Source: an uncultured Lachnospiraceae bacterium
Lineage (GTDB): Bacteria; Bacillota; Clostridia; Lachnospirales; Lachnospiraceae
Length of the DNA: 64,000 nucleotides
Direction: 5' to 3'
NCBI GenBank assembly: GCA_910579805.1
Contig: CAJTWM010000006.1
Span: forward strand, 77,325-141,324
Shown here: positions 22,933 to 31,573 of the stretch, in pieces
How positions within the stretch are numbered: position 1 is the stretch's first letter
Layout of the letters: the number at the start of each line of letters is the position of its first letter
Translations under genes and position numbers: made by a program
Notes under the pieces: generated by a model
What the model was told of the DNA's origin: nothing
Database searches by the model: none
Seen by the model: the letters and a program-made list of their open reading frames with translations, nothing else

Positions 22933-23781
22933 TTAAAAAGAGGGATCGGACTTGATCTTAGAAGGGGGCACGGCATATTTCTTTTTAAAAAGCTTGCTGA
23001 AATGGTAAACGTCGTCATATCCCACCTTGGCGGCCACCTCCTGTATGCTCGTGTACTCTCCGCTTTCCAAAAGCTCCTTGGCCCGTTCCAGACGGATATC
23101 GATCAGGAAACGGATCGGCGTATCTCCCGTCTCGCTCTTAAAAATCTTAGAAATGTAAAAAGGGCTCAAATACATATTTTCCGCAATTTGATCCAATGAG
23201 ATCTTTTCCGCATAATGATCTTCAAAATAGCTGACGATCTGCTCTACCACATACTTCTTTCCAACCGACTCAAATTCATAACCCTTTTTCTGCTTCAAAG
23301 GAACCGTCCGCTCCCTTATGATCAGCAGGATCATCTGCACCAGATATGACCGTAGCATAAAATAGCGCCCCTGTCTCAAAACCTCTTTTTCCGCCTCCAT
23401 ACTGGATGCAATACGAAAAAGTTTTTGCCGGAATTCCCCCTGCGTATGAAGGAGCGGGCCGTCTAAAATCTCAAAGTGATTCGGTTTCATTCCCTGAAAC
23501 GCCACATCGGTAAACCCCACGAAAAATTCCATCGTGGGCTTGCCTTTCCCGTCGGTAAGCGCCTGATGATAGGTTCCCGGATTAAAAATGATCAGATCCC
23601 CCTCCTCTACCGGGTAGACTTGATCGTCGATCCGGTATCTGCCCCTGCCTGACAGGATAAAGGCCATCTCAATGTGATCGTGGCTGTGGTAATTCTTTTC
23701 GTCGCAAAGCCTTGTTCCCTTCCAGGTAAACAGAAACGTAGGATTTAAGTCCTCTGCAATAATATCTTTTTCTTTTATCAT
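22933..23781 (-). CDS. AraC-family regulator with cupin sensor
   Basis: 282 aa. N-terminal cupin (HSHDHIEMAFILSGRGRYRI ... GDLIIFNPGTYHQ, ~25-85), linker, and C-terminal double HTH (ISLDQIAENMYLSPFYISKI and SIQEVAAKVGYDDVYHFSKL, ~185-275). Such proteins bind a small ligand, often a sugar, and activate a neighbouring catabolic operon. No sugar operon lies next to it here. Confidence 0.88.
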   Translation of the reverse strand: MIKEKDIIAEDLNPTFLFTWKGTRLCDEKNYHSHDHIEMAFILSGRGRYRIDDQVYPVEEGDLIIFNPGTYHQALTDGKGKPTMEFFVGFTDVAFQGMKPNHFEILDGPLLHTQGEFRQKLFRIASSMEAEKEVLRQGRYFMLRSYLVQMILLIIRERTVPLKQKKGYEFESVGKKYVVEQIVSYFEDHYAEKISLDQIAENMYLSPFYISKIFKSETGDTPIRFLIDIRLERAKELLESGEYTSIQEVAAKVGYDDVYHFSKLFKKKYAVPPSKIKSDPSF

Positions 23782-23880
23782 AATAGTTTACTCCTTTTCT
23801 CATTGTACTAAAAATAAATGGAAAAGTAAAACAGAAATCATATGAAAAAAACGATGAAAAAACAGCTAAAAAAGCAGGTT

Positions 23881-24087
23881 CTAAACGAACCTGCCGAAAA
23901 ACAGCCATATTGCAAATACAAAGACTCCTATCACTAAAAGAAGCGCCGGGATAAAGACGATAAAAGCCGCTATGATCATGGCGGGCTTGTCGTTTTTTTC
24001 CAATTCGACCCCTTCCATGCGTTCTTCAAACTCCTCTTCCGCTCTGTCCACATCCAGCACACGTTTTACTTTTTTGTTAAAAAACAT
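23881..24087 (-). CDS. Small membrane protein, 68 aa
   Basis: ATG at 24087 with AGGAG 7 nt upstream. Charged N-terminal half (VKRVLDVDRAEEEFEERMEG), then one long hydrophobic segment (PAMIIAAFIVFIPALLLVIG and on) to the end. Located 20 nt after oppF, possibly the last gene of the opp operon. Function unknown. Confidence 0.55.
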   Translation of the reverse strand: MFFNKKVKRVLDVDRAEEEFEERMEGVELEKNDKPAMIIAAFIVFIPALLLVIGVFVFAIWLFFGRFV

Positions 24088-24107
24088 ATCGCTTCTCCTG
24101 ACAAGGT

Positions 24108-25115
24108 CTATTTTTCCAGCGGATAATGGCACGCTACCATATGGTTGTTGCCCATATCCCTCATAACGGGAACTTCCTTCTTACATTTCTCCTGACACTG
24201 ATAGCATCTTGTGTGGAATTTACATCCCGAAGGCGGATTGACCGGACTTGGGATATCGCCCTCCAGCAAGATCCTCTCGCGCTTCTTATCGTCCAGATCG
24301 GTTGTAGGAATGGCGGAAAGCAAAGCTTTCGTATACGGATGCAGCGTTCTTTCAAACAGCTCTTCCGTAGTAGATAATTCTACCAGATTTCCCAGATACA
24401 TAACGCCGATTCTGTCACTGATGTATTTTACCACGCTAAGGTCATGCGTAATAAACAAGTATGTGAGATGCTCCTGCTCTTTTAAGTCGGACAACAGGTT
24501 CAGGATCTGTGACTGGATGGAAACGTCCAAGGCCGATACCGCCTCGTCGCAGACTACAAATCTGGGCTTCAGGGCAAGGCTTCTTGCAATGCCGATCCTC
24601 TGGCGCTGTCCGCCGGAAAACTGATGCGGGTAGCGTCCGAACATATAAGTATCCAGTCCGCACTTTTTCATCACGTCCATGACATAGTCCCTAAGCTCCG
24701 TGTCTCCTCTTTTATACAGGCCATGCGCGGTCAGTCCCTCGCCAATGATCTGGCCCGCCGTCATTCTCGGATTCAGGGAAGAATAGGGATCCTGAAAAAT
24801 AAGCTGCATCTCTTTGCGGAATTCACGCAGTTTCCCCGCAGGCTGTTCCTTTAAATTGACCATCTGTCCGTCCTTTTCAAAAAGGATCTCGCCATGCGTC
24901 TGGGGATAGAGCTGTAAGATCGTCCTTCCGAAAGTGGACTTTCCGCAGCCCGATTCTCCTACCAGCCCTAACGTCTCGCCCTCATAAATATCCAGCGAAA
25001 TACCGTCGTTCGCCTTTACATACTTCTGCTCTTCACGAAAACTTTGCTTTTTTATCGGAAAATACTGTTTTACATCACGGATGCTTAACAATACCTTTTT
25101 CTTTTCAGTCTGCAT
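24108..25115 (-). CDS. oppF: Oligopeptide ABC transporter ATP-binding protein OppF
   Basis: 335 aa. Walker A GESGCGKST, signature FSGGQRQR, Walker B FVVCDEAVSALD, H-loop FITHDLS. The C-terminal oligopeptide-transport extension holds the Cys residues CKFHTRCYQCQEKC expected for OppD/F (Fe-S-type C-terminal motif). Start at 25115 (AGGAG before it) overlaps oppD by 11 nt. Confidence 0.9.
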   Translation of the reverse strand: MQTEKKKVLLSIRDVKQYFPIKKQSFREEQKYVKANDGISLDIYEGETLGLVGESGCGKSTFGRTILQLYPQTHGEILFEKDGQMVNLKEQPAGKLREFRKEMQLIFQDPYSSLNPRMTAGQIIGEGLTAHGLYKRGDTELRDYVMDVMKKCGLDTYMFGRYPHQFSGGQRQRIGIARSLALKPRFVVCDEAVSALDVSIQSQILNLLSDLKEQEHLTYLFITHDLSVVKYISDRIGVMYLGNLVELSTTEELFERTLHPYTKALLSAIPTTDLDDKKRERILLEGDIPSPVNPPSGCKFHTRCYQCQEKCKKEVPVMRDMGNNHMVACHYPLEK

Positions 25116-26124
25116 GTTCTCCTCCATTCCGAAGGGATGTTTCCTTCCTGATCGCTTTTTCGGCATAGAAACATCTTACCTGATGATTCTCTTCTACCGT
25201 AACAAGATCCGGCTCCTCCTCTATACACTTTTTCGTGCAATATCTACAACGTGGTGCAAACTTACAGCCTTTCGGCAGATAGAGCGGATTAGGAACCGCG
25301 CCCTCTATCGGGTCAAGACGCACCCCTTTAGGCGTATCCAGTCTGGGAATGGAGATCATCAGCCCCTCTGTATAAGGATGGGAGTAAACTCCGTCCGTAA
25401 AGATCGTTTTGGCGTCCGCCATCTCTACCACCTGCCCGCAGTACATAACGGCAACCTTATCCGCCATCTCATTGATAACGCCCAGATCATGGGTGATAAA
25501 GAGGATCGAGGTCCCCAGCTTATCTTTCATATCGTTCATCAGCTTTAAGATCTGAGCCTGAATCGTAACGTCCAACGCGGTAGTAGGCTCATCAGCAATC
25601 AGAAGCTTAGGCTTACATGCAAGCGCCATAGCGATCATCACACGCTGGCGCATACCGCCGGAAAGCTGGAACGGATATTGTTTTGCCACCCGTTCCGGGT
25701 TCGGGATCTTTACTTCCGCAAGCATACGGACGGCTTCCGCCGCCGCTTGCTTCTTTGTCATGCCCTGATGGATACGGAATACCTCCCCAATCTGCTTTTC
25801 TATCGTAAAAACCGGATTCAAAGACGTCATCGGCTCTTGGAAAATAACCGAGATCTCGTTTCCCCGGATCGCATACATCTCTTTCTCCGAACAGTTCACT
25901 ACATCTTTACCGTTAAACGTGATCTTACCGCTCTCCACATAACCGTTACCGTCAAGAAGCCTTAAAATGCTCATGGCAGAAACACTCTTTCCGCTGCCGC
26001 TCTCTCCTACGATCCCTAAAGTCTCGCCTTCCTCTAAAGAATAAGTGACATCATTGACTGCTTTTACCACACCGCGTTTTGTTTTAAAAAATGTCCGCAA
26101 ATGTTCTACTTCCAGTAAACTCAT
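25105..26124 (-). CDS. oppD: Oligopeptide ABC transporter ATP-binding protein OppD
   Basis: 339 aa cytoplasmic ATPase. Walker A GESGSGKSV, signature LSGGMRQRV, Walker B LLIADEPTTALD, H-loop FITHDLG, and the C-terminal CKFAPRCRYCTKKC cluster. It pairs with OppF to energise peptide uptake through OppB/OppC. Confidence 0.92.
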   Translation of the reverse strand: MSLLEVEHLRTFFKTKRGVVKAVNDVTYSLEEGETLGIVGESGSGKSVSAMSILRLLDGNGYVESGKITFNGKDVVNCSEKEMYAIRGNEISVIFQEPMTSLNPVFTIEKQIGEVFRIHQGMTKKQAAAEAVRMLAEVKIPNPERVAKQYPFQLSGGMRQRVMIAMALACKPKLLIADEPTTALDVTIQAQILKLMNDMKDKLGTSILFITHDLGVINEMADKVAVMYCGQVVEMADAKTIFTDGVYSHPYTEGLMISIPRLDTPKGVRLDPIEGAVPNPLYLPKGCKFAPRCRYCTKKCIEEEPDLVTVEENHQVRCFYAEKAIRKETSLRNGGEHAD

Positions 26125-26132
26125 ATGCCTCC

Positions 26133-27920
26133 CTACCTTTCTTTGGATTTTGGATCAATGGCGTCGCGAAGACCATCGCCAATACAGTTGATGCTGATCG
26201 TACTGATCGCCAGCACTAATGACGGGAATACCCAGCGCCACCAATACTTTTCTATTACTGTTGCGCTTCTTGCGCTGTTTAACATATTTCCCCATGTAGC
26301 GTTAGGTTCGGTAACGCCGAAACCGATAAAAGATAACGAGGACTCCGTCAGCATACAGGTTGCAAAATCCAACGTTGCGTTTACGATAATGACCGTAATG
26401 ACGTTCGGAAGAATATGACGGAAAATGATCCCCCATTCTTTTACGCCCAACGCCTTTGCCGCCGTAACAAACTCCTGTTCTCTCTCCGCCAGTACGCTGC
26501 CTCGTACCAGTCTTGCGATACCCGGCCAGGAAAGAAGCCCCAAAATAACCATGATCATAATGATCCTCTGCGTCTCCGATATACTGTTCCCAATGATCGC
26601 CGATAATATAATAGCAAAAGGCAAAAACGGCAGGGAAGAGACGATCTCTGTCAGACGCATCATGATATTGTCCACTTTTCCGCCTTTATAACCGGATATG
26701 CCGCCTACGATAACGCCGATGATCGTAGAAATGATAACCGCGATCGCACCTACGGTCATCGTCATACGTCCGCCCTTTAAGAGACGCCTGAACACGTCCC
26801 GTCCGAAGTCGTCGGTTCCCATCAGATATCCGTCAAGCCCCCAGCTATAAGCCTTGTCGCTCTCACCGATAGCATAAGAACCGTAATAACCGGCGCTGAC
26901 GGATTTGACCGGTTCACCGATAGACGGCGCATATGCCTGACCAAAAGTATTGTCCCCCCATGCGGCAACGGAACCGTCGTCCAAAATCACCACATAATGA
27001 AAACGCCCGCCTTCGATCACTTTTGCATGTCCCTGAATCTCTTCCGGAATATCGCAGCTTTTTTTCAGGTTATTTCCCCAGGCATAAACGCGTCCGTCGT
27101 CCGTAACTACCGCAACGCTCTCGTCCGACAACGCAATATCTACCGCATGTCCCTGCACCCCTTCCGGAATATTGGAATAAGCGGTCTTCTTTTTAGTAAG
27201 CGGCACTACTTCGCCGTCGTTGGTCAGCGCGATCACAATATCGTTATTGGCGTCGAAGGCTTTGATATTTCCCTGCACGCCTTCCGGAAATTTAATATCA
27301 ACCAGGTAACTGTTTCCCCAGCTATAAAGCCTTCCTTTGTCCGTCAATGCCAGCGAGAACTGATAGCCTGCATAAATCTCCACAGGCGTTTCGCCCATAC
27401 GCATTTCCACAGGAATGGAACTGAGTCCCATACGGTCGTTTCCCCAAGTGATTACCTCGTTATTTTCATTAATCGCCACAATATGGTCAAGCCCTGCCGA
27501 CACCTGCGTCAGTTTTCCCATATCTTTCGGAAGTTTCTTTAATTTATCGGTGGGAAAGTTCCCCCACTCGTATACGTTCCCCTTTTCATCAATACCTACG
27601 GAAAAAGTACTGCCGATACTAAGCTGCTTTGCATTGCCTGCAAGACTTCCCGGCACTTTAAGCATACCGAAACCCGGCGCGACGTTCGCTTGCGTTACAT
27701 CCTGATAATACATATCAATGGGCAAAAAGACCGGCAAAATAACACAGCAGAGAAAGATGAGCAAAAAGCAGCAGACACCCGCCATCGCAATCTTATCCCC
27801 TATGAAGCTTCTGAACACCATCTGTATCGGGGTAAGCACTGCTTCCTGTTCTTCCGTCATACCGCCTACAAGCATTTTCTGCGCGGCTTTTCCCATAGTG
27901 GATTTTTTGTTTTTCTTCAT
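26133..27920 (-). CDS. oppC: Oligopeptide ABC permease OppC with inserted RCC1-like beta-propeller
   Basis: 595 aa where ordinary OppC is about 300. N-terminal membrane helix at ~43-67; then residues ~98-362 carry six or so repeats of ~50 aa with the pattern D-G-x-V-Y-x-W-G-N (VYEWGN, VITWGN, LYSWGN, VYAWGN, VAAWGD, AYSWG) and alternating SAG/YAGYQFSLAL segments, as in RCC1 domains. The normal permease resumes at MGTDDFGRDVFRRLLKGGR (367-385), with five helices and the ATPase-contact loop EFVTAAKALGVKEWG (483-497). The insertion lies in the external loop between helices 1 and 2. Start 27920 avoids overlap with oppB. Confidence 0.92.
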   Translation of the reverse strand: MKKNKKSTMGKAAQKMLVGGMTEEQEAVLTPIQMVFRSFIGDKIAMAGVCCFLLIFLCCVILPVFLPIDMYYQDVTQANVAPGFGMLKVPGSLAGNAKQLSIGSTFSVGIDEKGNVYEWGNFPTDKLKKLPKDMGKLTQVSAGLDHIVAINENNEVITWGNDRMGLSSIPVEMRMGETPVEIYAGYQFSLALTDKGRLYSWGNSYLVDIKFPEGVQGNIKAFDANNDIVIALTNDGEVVPLTKKKTAYSNIPEGVQGHAVDIALSDESVAVVTDDGRVYAWGNNLKKSCDIPEEIQGHAKVIEGGRFHYVVILDDGSVAAWGDNTFGQAYAPSIGEPVKSVSAGYYGSYAIGESDKAYSWGLDGYLMGTDDFGRDVFRRLLKGGRMTMTVGAIAVIISTIIGVIVGGISGYKGGKVDNIMMRLTEIVSSLPFLPFAIILSAIIGNSISETQRIIMIMVILGLLSWPGIARLVRGSVLAEREQEFVTAAKALGVKEWGIIFRHILPNVITVIIVNATLDFATCMLTESSLSFIGFGVTEPNATWGNMLNSARSATVIEKYWWRWVFPSLVLAISTISINCIGDGLRDAIDPKSKER

Positions 27921-27939
27921 ATTCTTTCCACGCCTTTCT

Positions 27940-28923
27940 CTAGTTTTCAAGCTTGACTCTTGGATCGACCATGGTATACGCAATATCCATCAGTACGTTT
28001 CCTGCCAGCGACAATATGACATAGAACATCTGCATTGCGAGCACAACGGAAAAATCCCTTTGGTTTAATCCTGTGATCATCATCTTTCCGAGACCATCCC
28101 ACAAGAAAATAGATTCGATAACAACGGAACCTCCGAACAAGCCGATCAGCCACCATGTTGTTACCGTTACGATCGGTATCAGCGCATTACGGAACGCATG
28201 CACATAAACGACCACTTTTTCTTTTAAGCCCTTGGAACGGGCAGTTCTTATATAGTCCATACGGAGCGCATCAATCATGGAAGCCCTGACATAACGCGTG
28301 ATACTTCCGATTCCTCCGACGGACATGACAAGTACCGGCAGCACCATATGCCTTGCCGTATCCAGAAATGCCGCAAAACCCGTTCCCGTAAATCCCGCAG
28401 TCTTTACGCCGCTGATGGGAAAGATCGGAAACCGTATCGCAAATACATAGATGGCAAGTAACGCAATGACAAAACCGGGTACGCTATATCCGATAATCGT
28501 TACAACCTGTACTATTTTATCAAACACACTGTTCTTTTTGACTGCCGTGGTAATGCCAAGCGGCACCGCAATCAAAAACACAAAAATCATGGAAAAAATA
28601 TTTAATAGAACCGTATTACGCATAGGCACGCCGATCACGTCCTTTACCGGCCTTCTATACTCCGTTGAATAACCGAAATCGCCGCGTAACATATTGGTGA
28701 TCCATTTTATATACTGCACCGGAACCGGCTGATCCAGCCCTAACATCTTCTTCGTCGCTTCATACTGCTGCTGATATACTTCCGGCTTTACATTGTCCTG
28801 CATCATCATCCTGACAGGATCGCCGGGCAGCGACTTATAAATGGCAAACATTAAAATAGAAATGATAAAAAACACAAAAATAATGTAAATAAATCTTTTT
28901 AAAAGATACCTTCCTGTACGCAT
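27940..28923 (-). CDS. oppB: Oligopeptide ABC transporter permease OppB
   Basis: 327 aa with six membrane helices. N-terminal RYLLKRFIYIIFVFFIISIL and the following SLPGDPVRMMM are typical, and RTARSKGLKEKVVVYVHAFRN is the EAA loop contacting the ATPase. ATG at 28923 is preceded by GGAGG (9 nt). Ordinary in length, unlike its partner OppC. Confidence 0.92.
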   Translation of the reverse strand: MRTGRYLLKRFIYIIFVFFIISILMFAIYKSLPGDPVRMMMQDNVKPEVYQQQYEATKKMLGLDQPVPVQYIKWITNMLRGDFGYSTEYRRPVKDVIGVPMRNTVLLNIFSMIFVFLIAVPLGITTAVKKNSVFDKIVQVVTIIGYSVPGFVIALLAIYVFAIRFPIFPISGVKTAGFTGTGFAAFLDTARHMVLPVLVMSVGGIGSITRYVRASMIDALRMDYIRTARSKGLKEKVVVYVHAFRNALIPIVTVTTWWLIGLFGGSVVIESIFLWDGLGKMMITGLNQRDFSVVLAMQMFYVILSLAGNVLMDIAYTMVDPRVKLEN

Positions 28924-28960
28924 ATCGGGGAATCCTCCTACCTTCATTCAGGTAACCGGG

Positions 28961-28991
28961 CAGGCCGGATGAAAAAATTTCCATCCGGCTG
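28961..28991 (-). other. Hairpin between oppA and oppB
   Basis: CAGGCCGGATG pairs with CATCCGGCTG. Such stem-loops after a binding-protein gene usually trim downstream transcript, letting oppA be made in excess. Confidence 0.5.
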
Positions 28992-29024
28992 CTGTCCCAA
29001 TCCCTTTTTATATCATAACGTTCG

Positions 29025-30980
29025 TTATTCTGTTACCCATGCATAAACCAAAGCTGAGGTCCAATCCCAAATAGAAGAGGTATCCCATCCCTGCAGTTTA
29101 TTGCTGTAGAAGTCATGATATTCATCAGAATATAACGGAATATTAGGAAGTTTCTGATTCCATACTTTCTGATAATTCTGCCATGCCGCAAGCCAGGCCG
29201 CGTCATCATCGCCAGGGATAGCTTTCAATGCCCAAGCTGCGTCAGCAAGCTCCTGATCCAAGATCCAGTTATCATTTAAGCTTCCTAAGTACATCTCATC
29301 CATAGAGTAATAATACCAGGGTGAGTGCTGTAAAGAGAACCTTGTAGCAAGGTTATACATATTATAGGTCGTTTCACCGTCATGGTTGATTCCTGAAAGC
29401 AAAGTAGGGAAGTCTGTGGTCGTAGCCTTAAGCTCCATTCCTGCTTCTTTCATAGCGTCCGGAAGCATGGTGCCCAAAAGCTCGGATACCGGGTTGCCTT
29501 CCGAATTACACCACTGGATCTCAAGCGGTTTCAATTCGCCGTCAACGTCTTTATAACGAAGGCCGTCGCCGTCTTTATATTCTTCGCCGCTTGCATTTAA
29601 GTTCCAGCCGTCTGCCGCAAGTACTTCTTTTGCTTTTTCAATATCTTTTTCATAAGTATTTAAGTTTTCGTCGATCCAGTCTTTGGAATCTACAAACTCC
29701 CACTGGGAAAGACCGTATTCGCCATGTACTACAGTAGCGTATCCGCCGCTGTACTGTCTTGCAAATTCGTTTCTGTCTAAGCAGTAAGCGATCGCCTGAC
29801 GTACATTCTCGGAATCCGTCGGGAACTGGGAACAGTCAAACTGAATCTTACCGTATCCGTAACGGAAAAAGGTATGTTTCTGCGCTACTCCCGCGTCTAC
29901 AAGATCAAGTCCTGCTTCAATGGAATCACCTCCGCTGATCTGGAACAGTAAGTCTACCGTACCTGCCTGCAGCTCGTTGATCTCCGTATCAGCCGTTACC
30001 GTTTTGATGATGACCGTCTTGATCATCGGTTTTACGCCGTCAAAGGTTCCCGCAAACTTCTCGTTTACTTCAAAGGTTCCCTGTCTGCTGGACGCGTCGT
30101 AACTTACAAGCTTGTAAGGTCCGCAGACTACCTGGGGATTGTAACGGTATCCGGTATCCGTGTTGCCGATCGTCTCTAACAATACTTCCGTCGTAAAATC
30201 GCCCGTAATGGTTGCGCCCTCTTCCGTATCTTCAATATCGCATCCCGGAGCCAGTACCGCAAGCGGTCTGGGTGTTACGGACGCATAAGCAAGATCATAG
30301 TGATAAGGAAGCTCTGACGCCGCAATCGTAACGGAGAACGTCATATCATCGATCAGGTGTACGCCCTTCAGCGCTTTGGTAGAACCGCTGTTAAAGTCGG
30401 CCCATCCTTCCAATGTGGTATAACCTGTCGCTGCATAATTGTCCACGCCCATCATTTCCGGTGAAGACTCCAGTAAAAGTGCAAATACATAATCTTTTGC
30501 CGTTAACGGTGAATCGTCTGACCATACAAGACCGTCGTTGATTTTGATCGTATAGGTTTTGGTGCCGTCTTCATTTTCCGCTGTCTGCAAATCCGCTACA
30601 ACGACCGGATCCGTCTGCCACTCGCCTTCTTTTGTGGTGATGACCGTACCATAACCGTGGAGCAGACCGCACACCTTATAGTTGGTTGCGCTGTTGTTAT
30701 AGATCGGATCGTAAAAATCCTGCTCAAGGTCTGTAGTGGTACCAATGATCAACTGACCTGACGGTGTCGTAGGTCTTTCACTGGAAACTTCCGGCGCCGT
30801 ACTTTCCGTTGAGGGTTCGCTTGCTTCGGCATCGTCATTTTCTTCTGCCGGCGCTGTGCTTTCCGTCTTAGGAGCTGCGCTCTCGTTGTTCGTTACCGCA
30901 CCATTATCATTGTTTCCGCAGGCTGTAAGCGATACAAGCATTGCAGAAGCTAAAAGTACGGACAGTAACTTTCTTTTCAT
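29025..30980 (-). CDS. oppA: Oligopeptide-binding lipoprotein OppA
   Basis: 651 aa extracellular solute-binding protein family 5. Lipoprotein signal peptide MKRKLLSVLLASAMLVSLTAC with lipobox LTAC, Cys lipidated. A Ser/Thr/Glu-rich linker follows, then the binding fold with GLVWSDDSPLTAKDYVFALL and ENVRQAIAYCLDRNEFA typical of SBP_bac_5. First gene of the opp operon. About 100 residues longer than E. coli OppA. Confidence 0.92.
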   Translation of the reverse strand: MKRKLLSVLLASAMLVSLTACGNNDNGAVTNNESAAPKTESTAPAEENDDAEASEPSTESTAPEVSSERPTTPSGQLIIGTTTDLEQDFYDPIYNNSATNYKVCGLLHGYGTVITTKEGEWQTDPVVVADLQTAENEDGTKTYTIKINDGLVWSDDSPLTAKDYVFALLLESSPEMMGVDNYAATGYTTLEGWADFNSGSTKALKGVHLIDDMTFSVTIAASELPYHYDLAYASVTPRPLAVLAPGCDIEDTEEGATITGDFTTEVLLETIGNTDTGYRYNPQVVCGPYKLVSYDASSRQGTFEVNEKFAGTFDGVKPMIKTVIIKTVTADTEINELQAGTVDLLFQISGGDSIEAGLDLVDAGVAQKHTFFRYGYGKIQFDCSQFPTDSENVRQAIAYCLDRNEFARQYSGGYATVVHGEYGLSQWEFVDSKDWIDENLNTYEKDIEKAKEVLAADGWNLNASGEEYKDGDGLRYKDVDGELKPLEIQWCNSEGNPVSELLGTMLPDAMKEAGMELKATTTDFPTLLSGINHDGETTYNMYNLATRFSLQHSPWYYYSMDEMYLGSLNDNWILDQELADAAWALKAIPGDDDAAWLAAWQNYQKVWNQKLPNIPLYSDEYHDFYSNKLQGWDTSSIWDWTSALVYAWVTE

Positions 30981-31221
30981 AATTGTTCCTCCTTCTTAAA
31001 AAAATAAAAATATTTATATAAACGCCCGTAAAGGCATTCATACCATACCGCCAGACTTTCCCATAGAAAAATAAAAAGTGCTACAGACACCCTTTGACAC
31101 CTTTGCCCGCGCACTTGACAATATCGTTATCGTTCTGAGAAAATCAAGCTTTTATTCCGTTAAAAACATTTTATTAAATCTTAAACAATTTTAATGAATC
31201 TTTAATAAATTTTTCTAGTCT

Positions 31222-31250
31222 ATTATAAATACAAATAAAAAAAATGTCAA
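31222..31250 (-). promoter_or_regulatory. Sigma-A promoter of the opp operon
   Basis: On the minus strand TTGACA (31245-31250), 17-bp spacer, TATAAT (31222-31227): both hexamers perfect. It leaves an untranslated leader of about 230 nt before oppA. Between 30981 and 31573 no gene is seen otherwise. Confidence 0.85.
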
Positions 31251-31573
31251 CTAGGAACGGGCATTTATCAGTAGTTTTATATTTATGCTTTCCTTTTTTG
31301 TTTTTTCTATCATATATTGCATATATCGTATATGTCAATGAATAATATGAATCTTTTTATGCCTTTTTCTGGTAAACGGACGGGGAAAATTTGCAGCAAA
31401 GGAAAAAAATAGGAAAAAAGAAAGATCCCTGCAGCTAATCTATACAAAAATATACATGAACCGCGCAAGATAGTACATTCCTTTTTCCGTTCAAATCCGT
31501 ATACTGTAACTACGATGACCGCCAGCCGCAGCACATTCAAAATTACGATGAAATCAAAAGGAGGCAGCACGAT

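Noticed and set aside
30981..31221. Possible riboswitch in the long oppA leader
   Set aside because: No known aptamer core was recognised; only AT-rich sequence and short dyads are visible.
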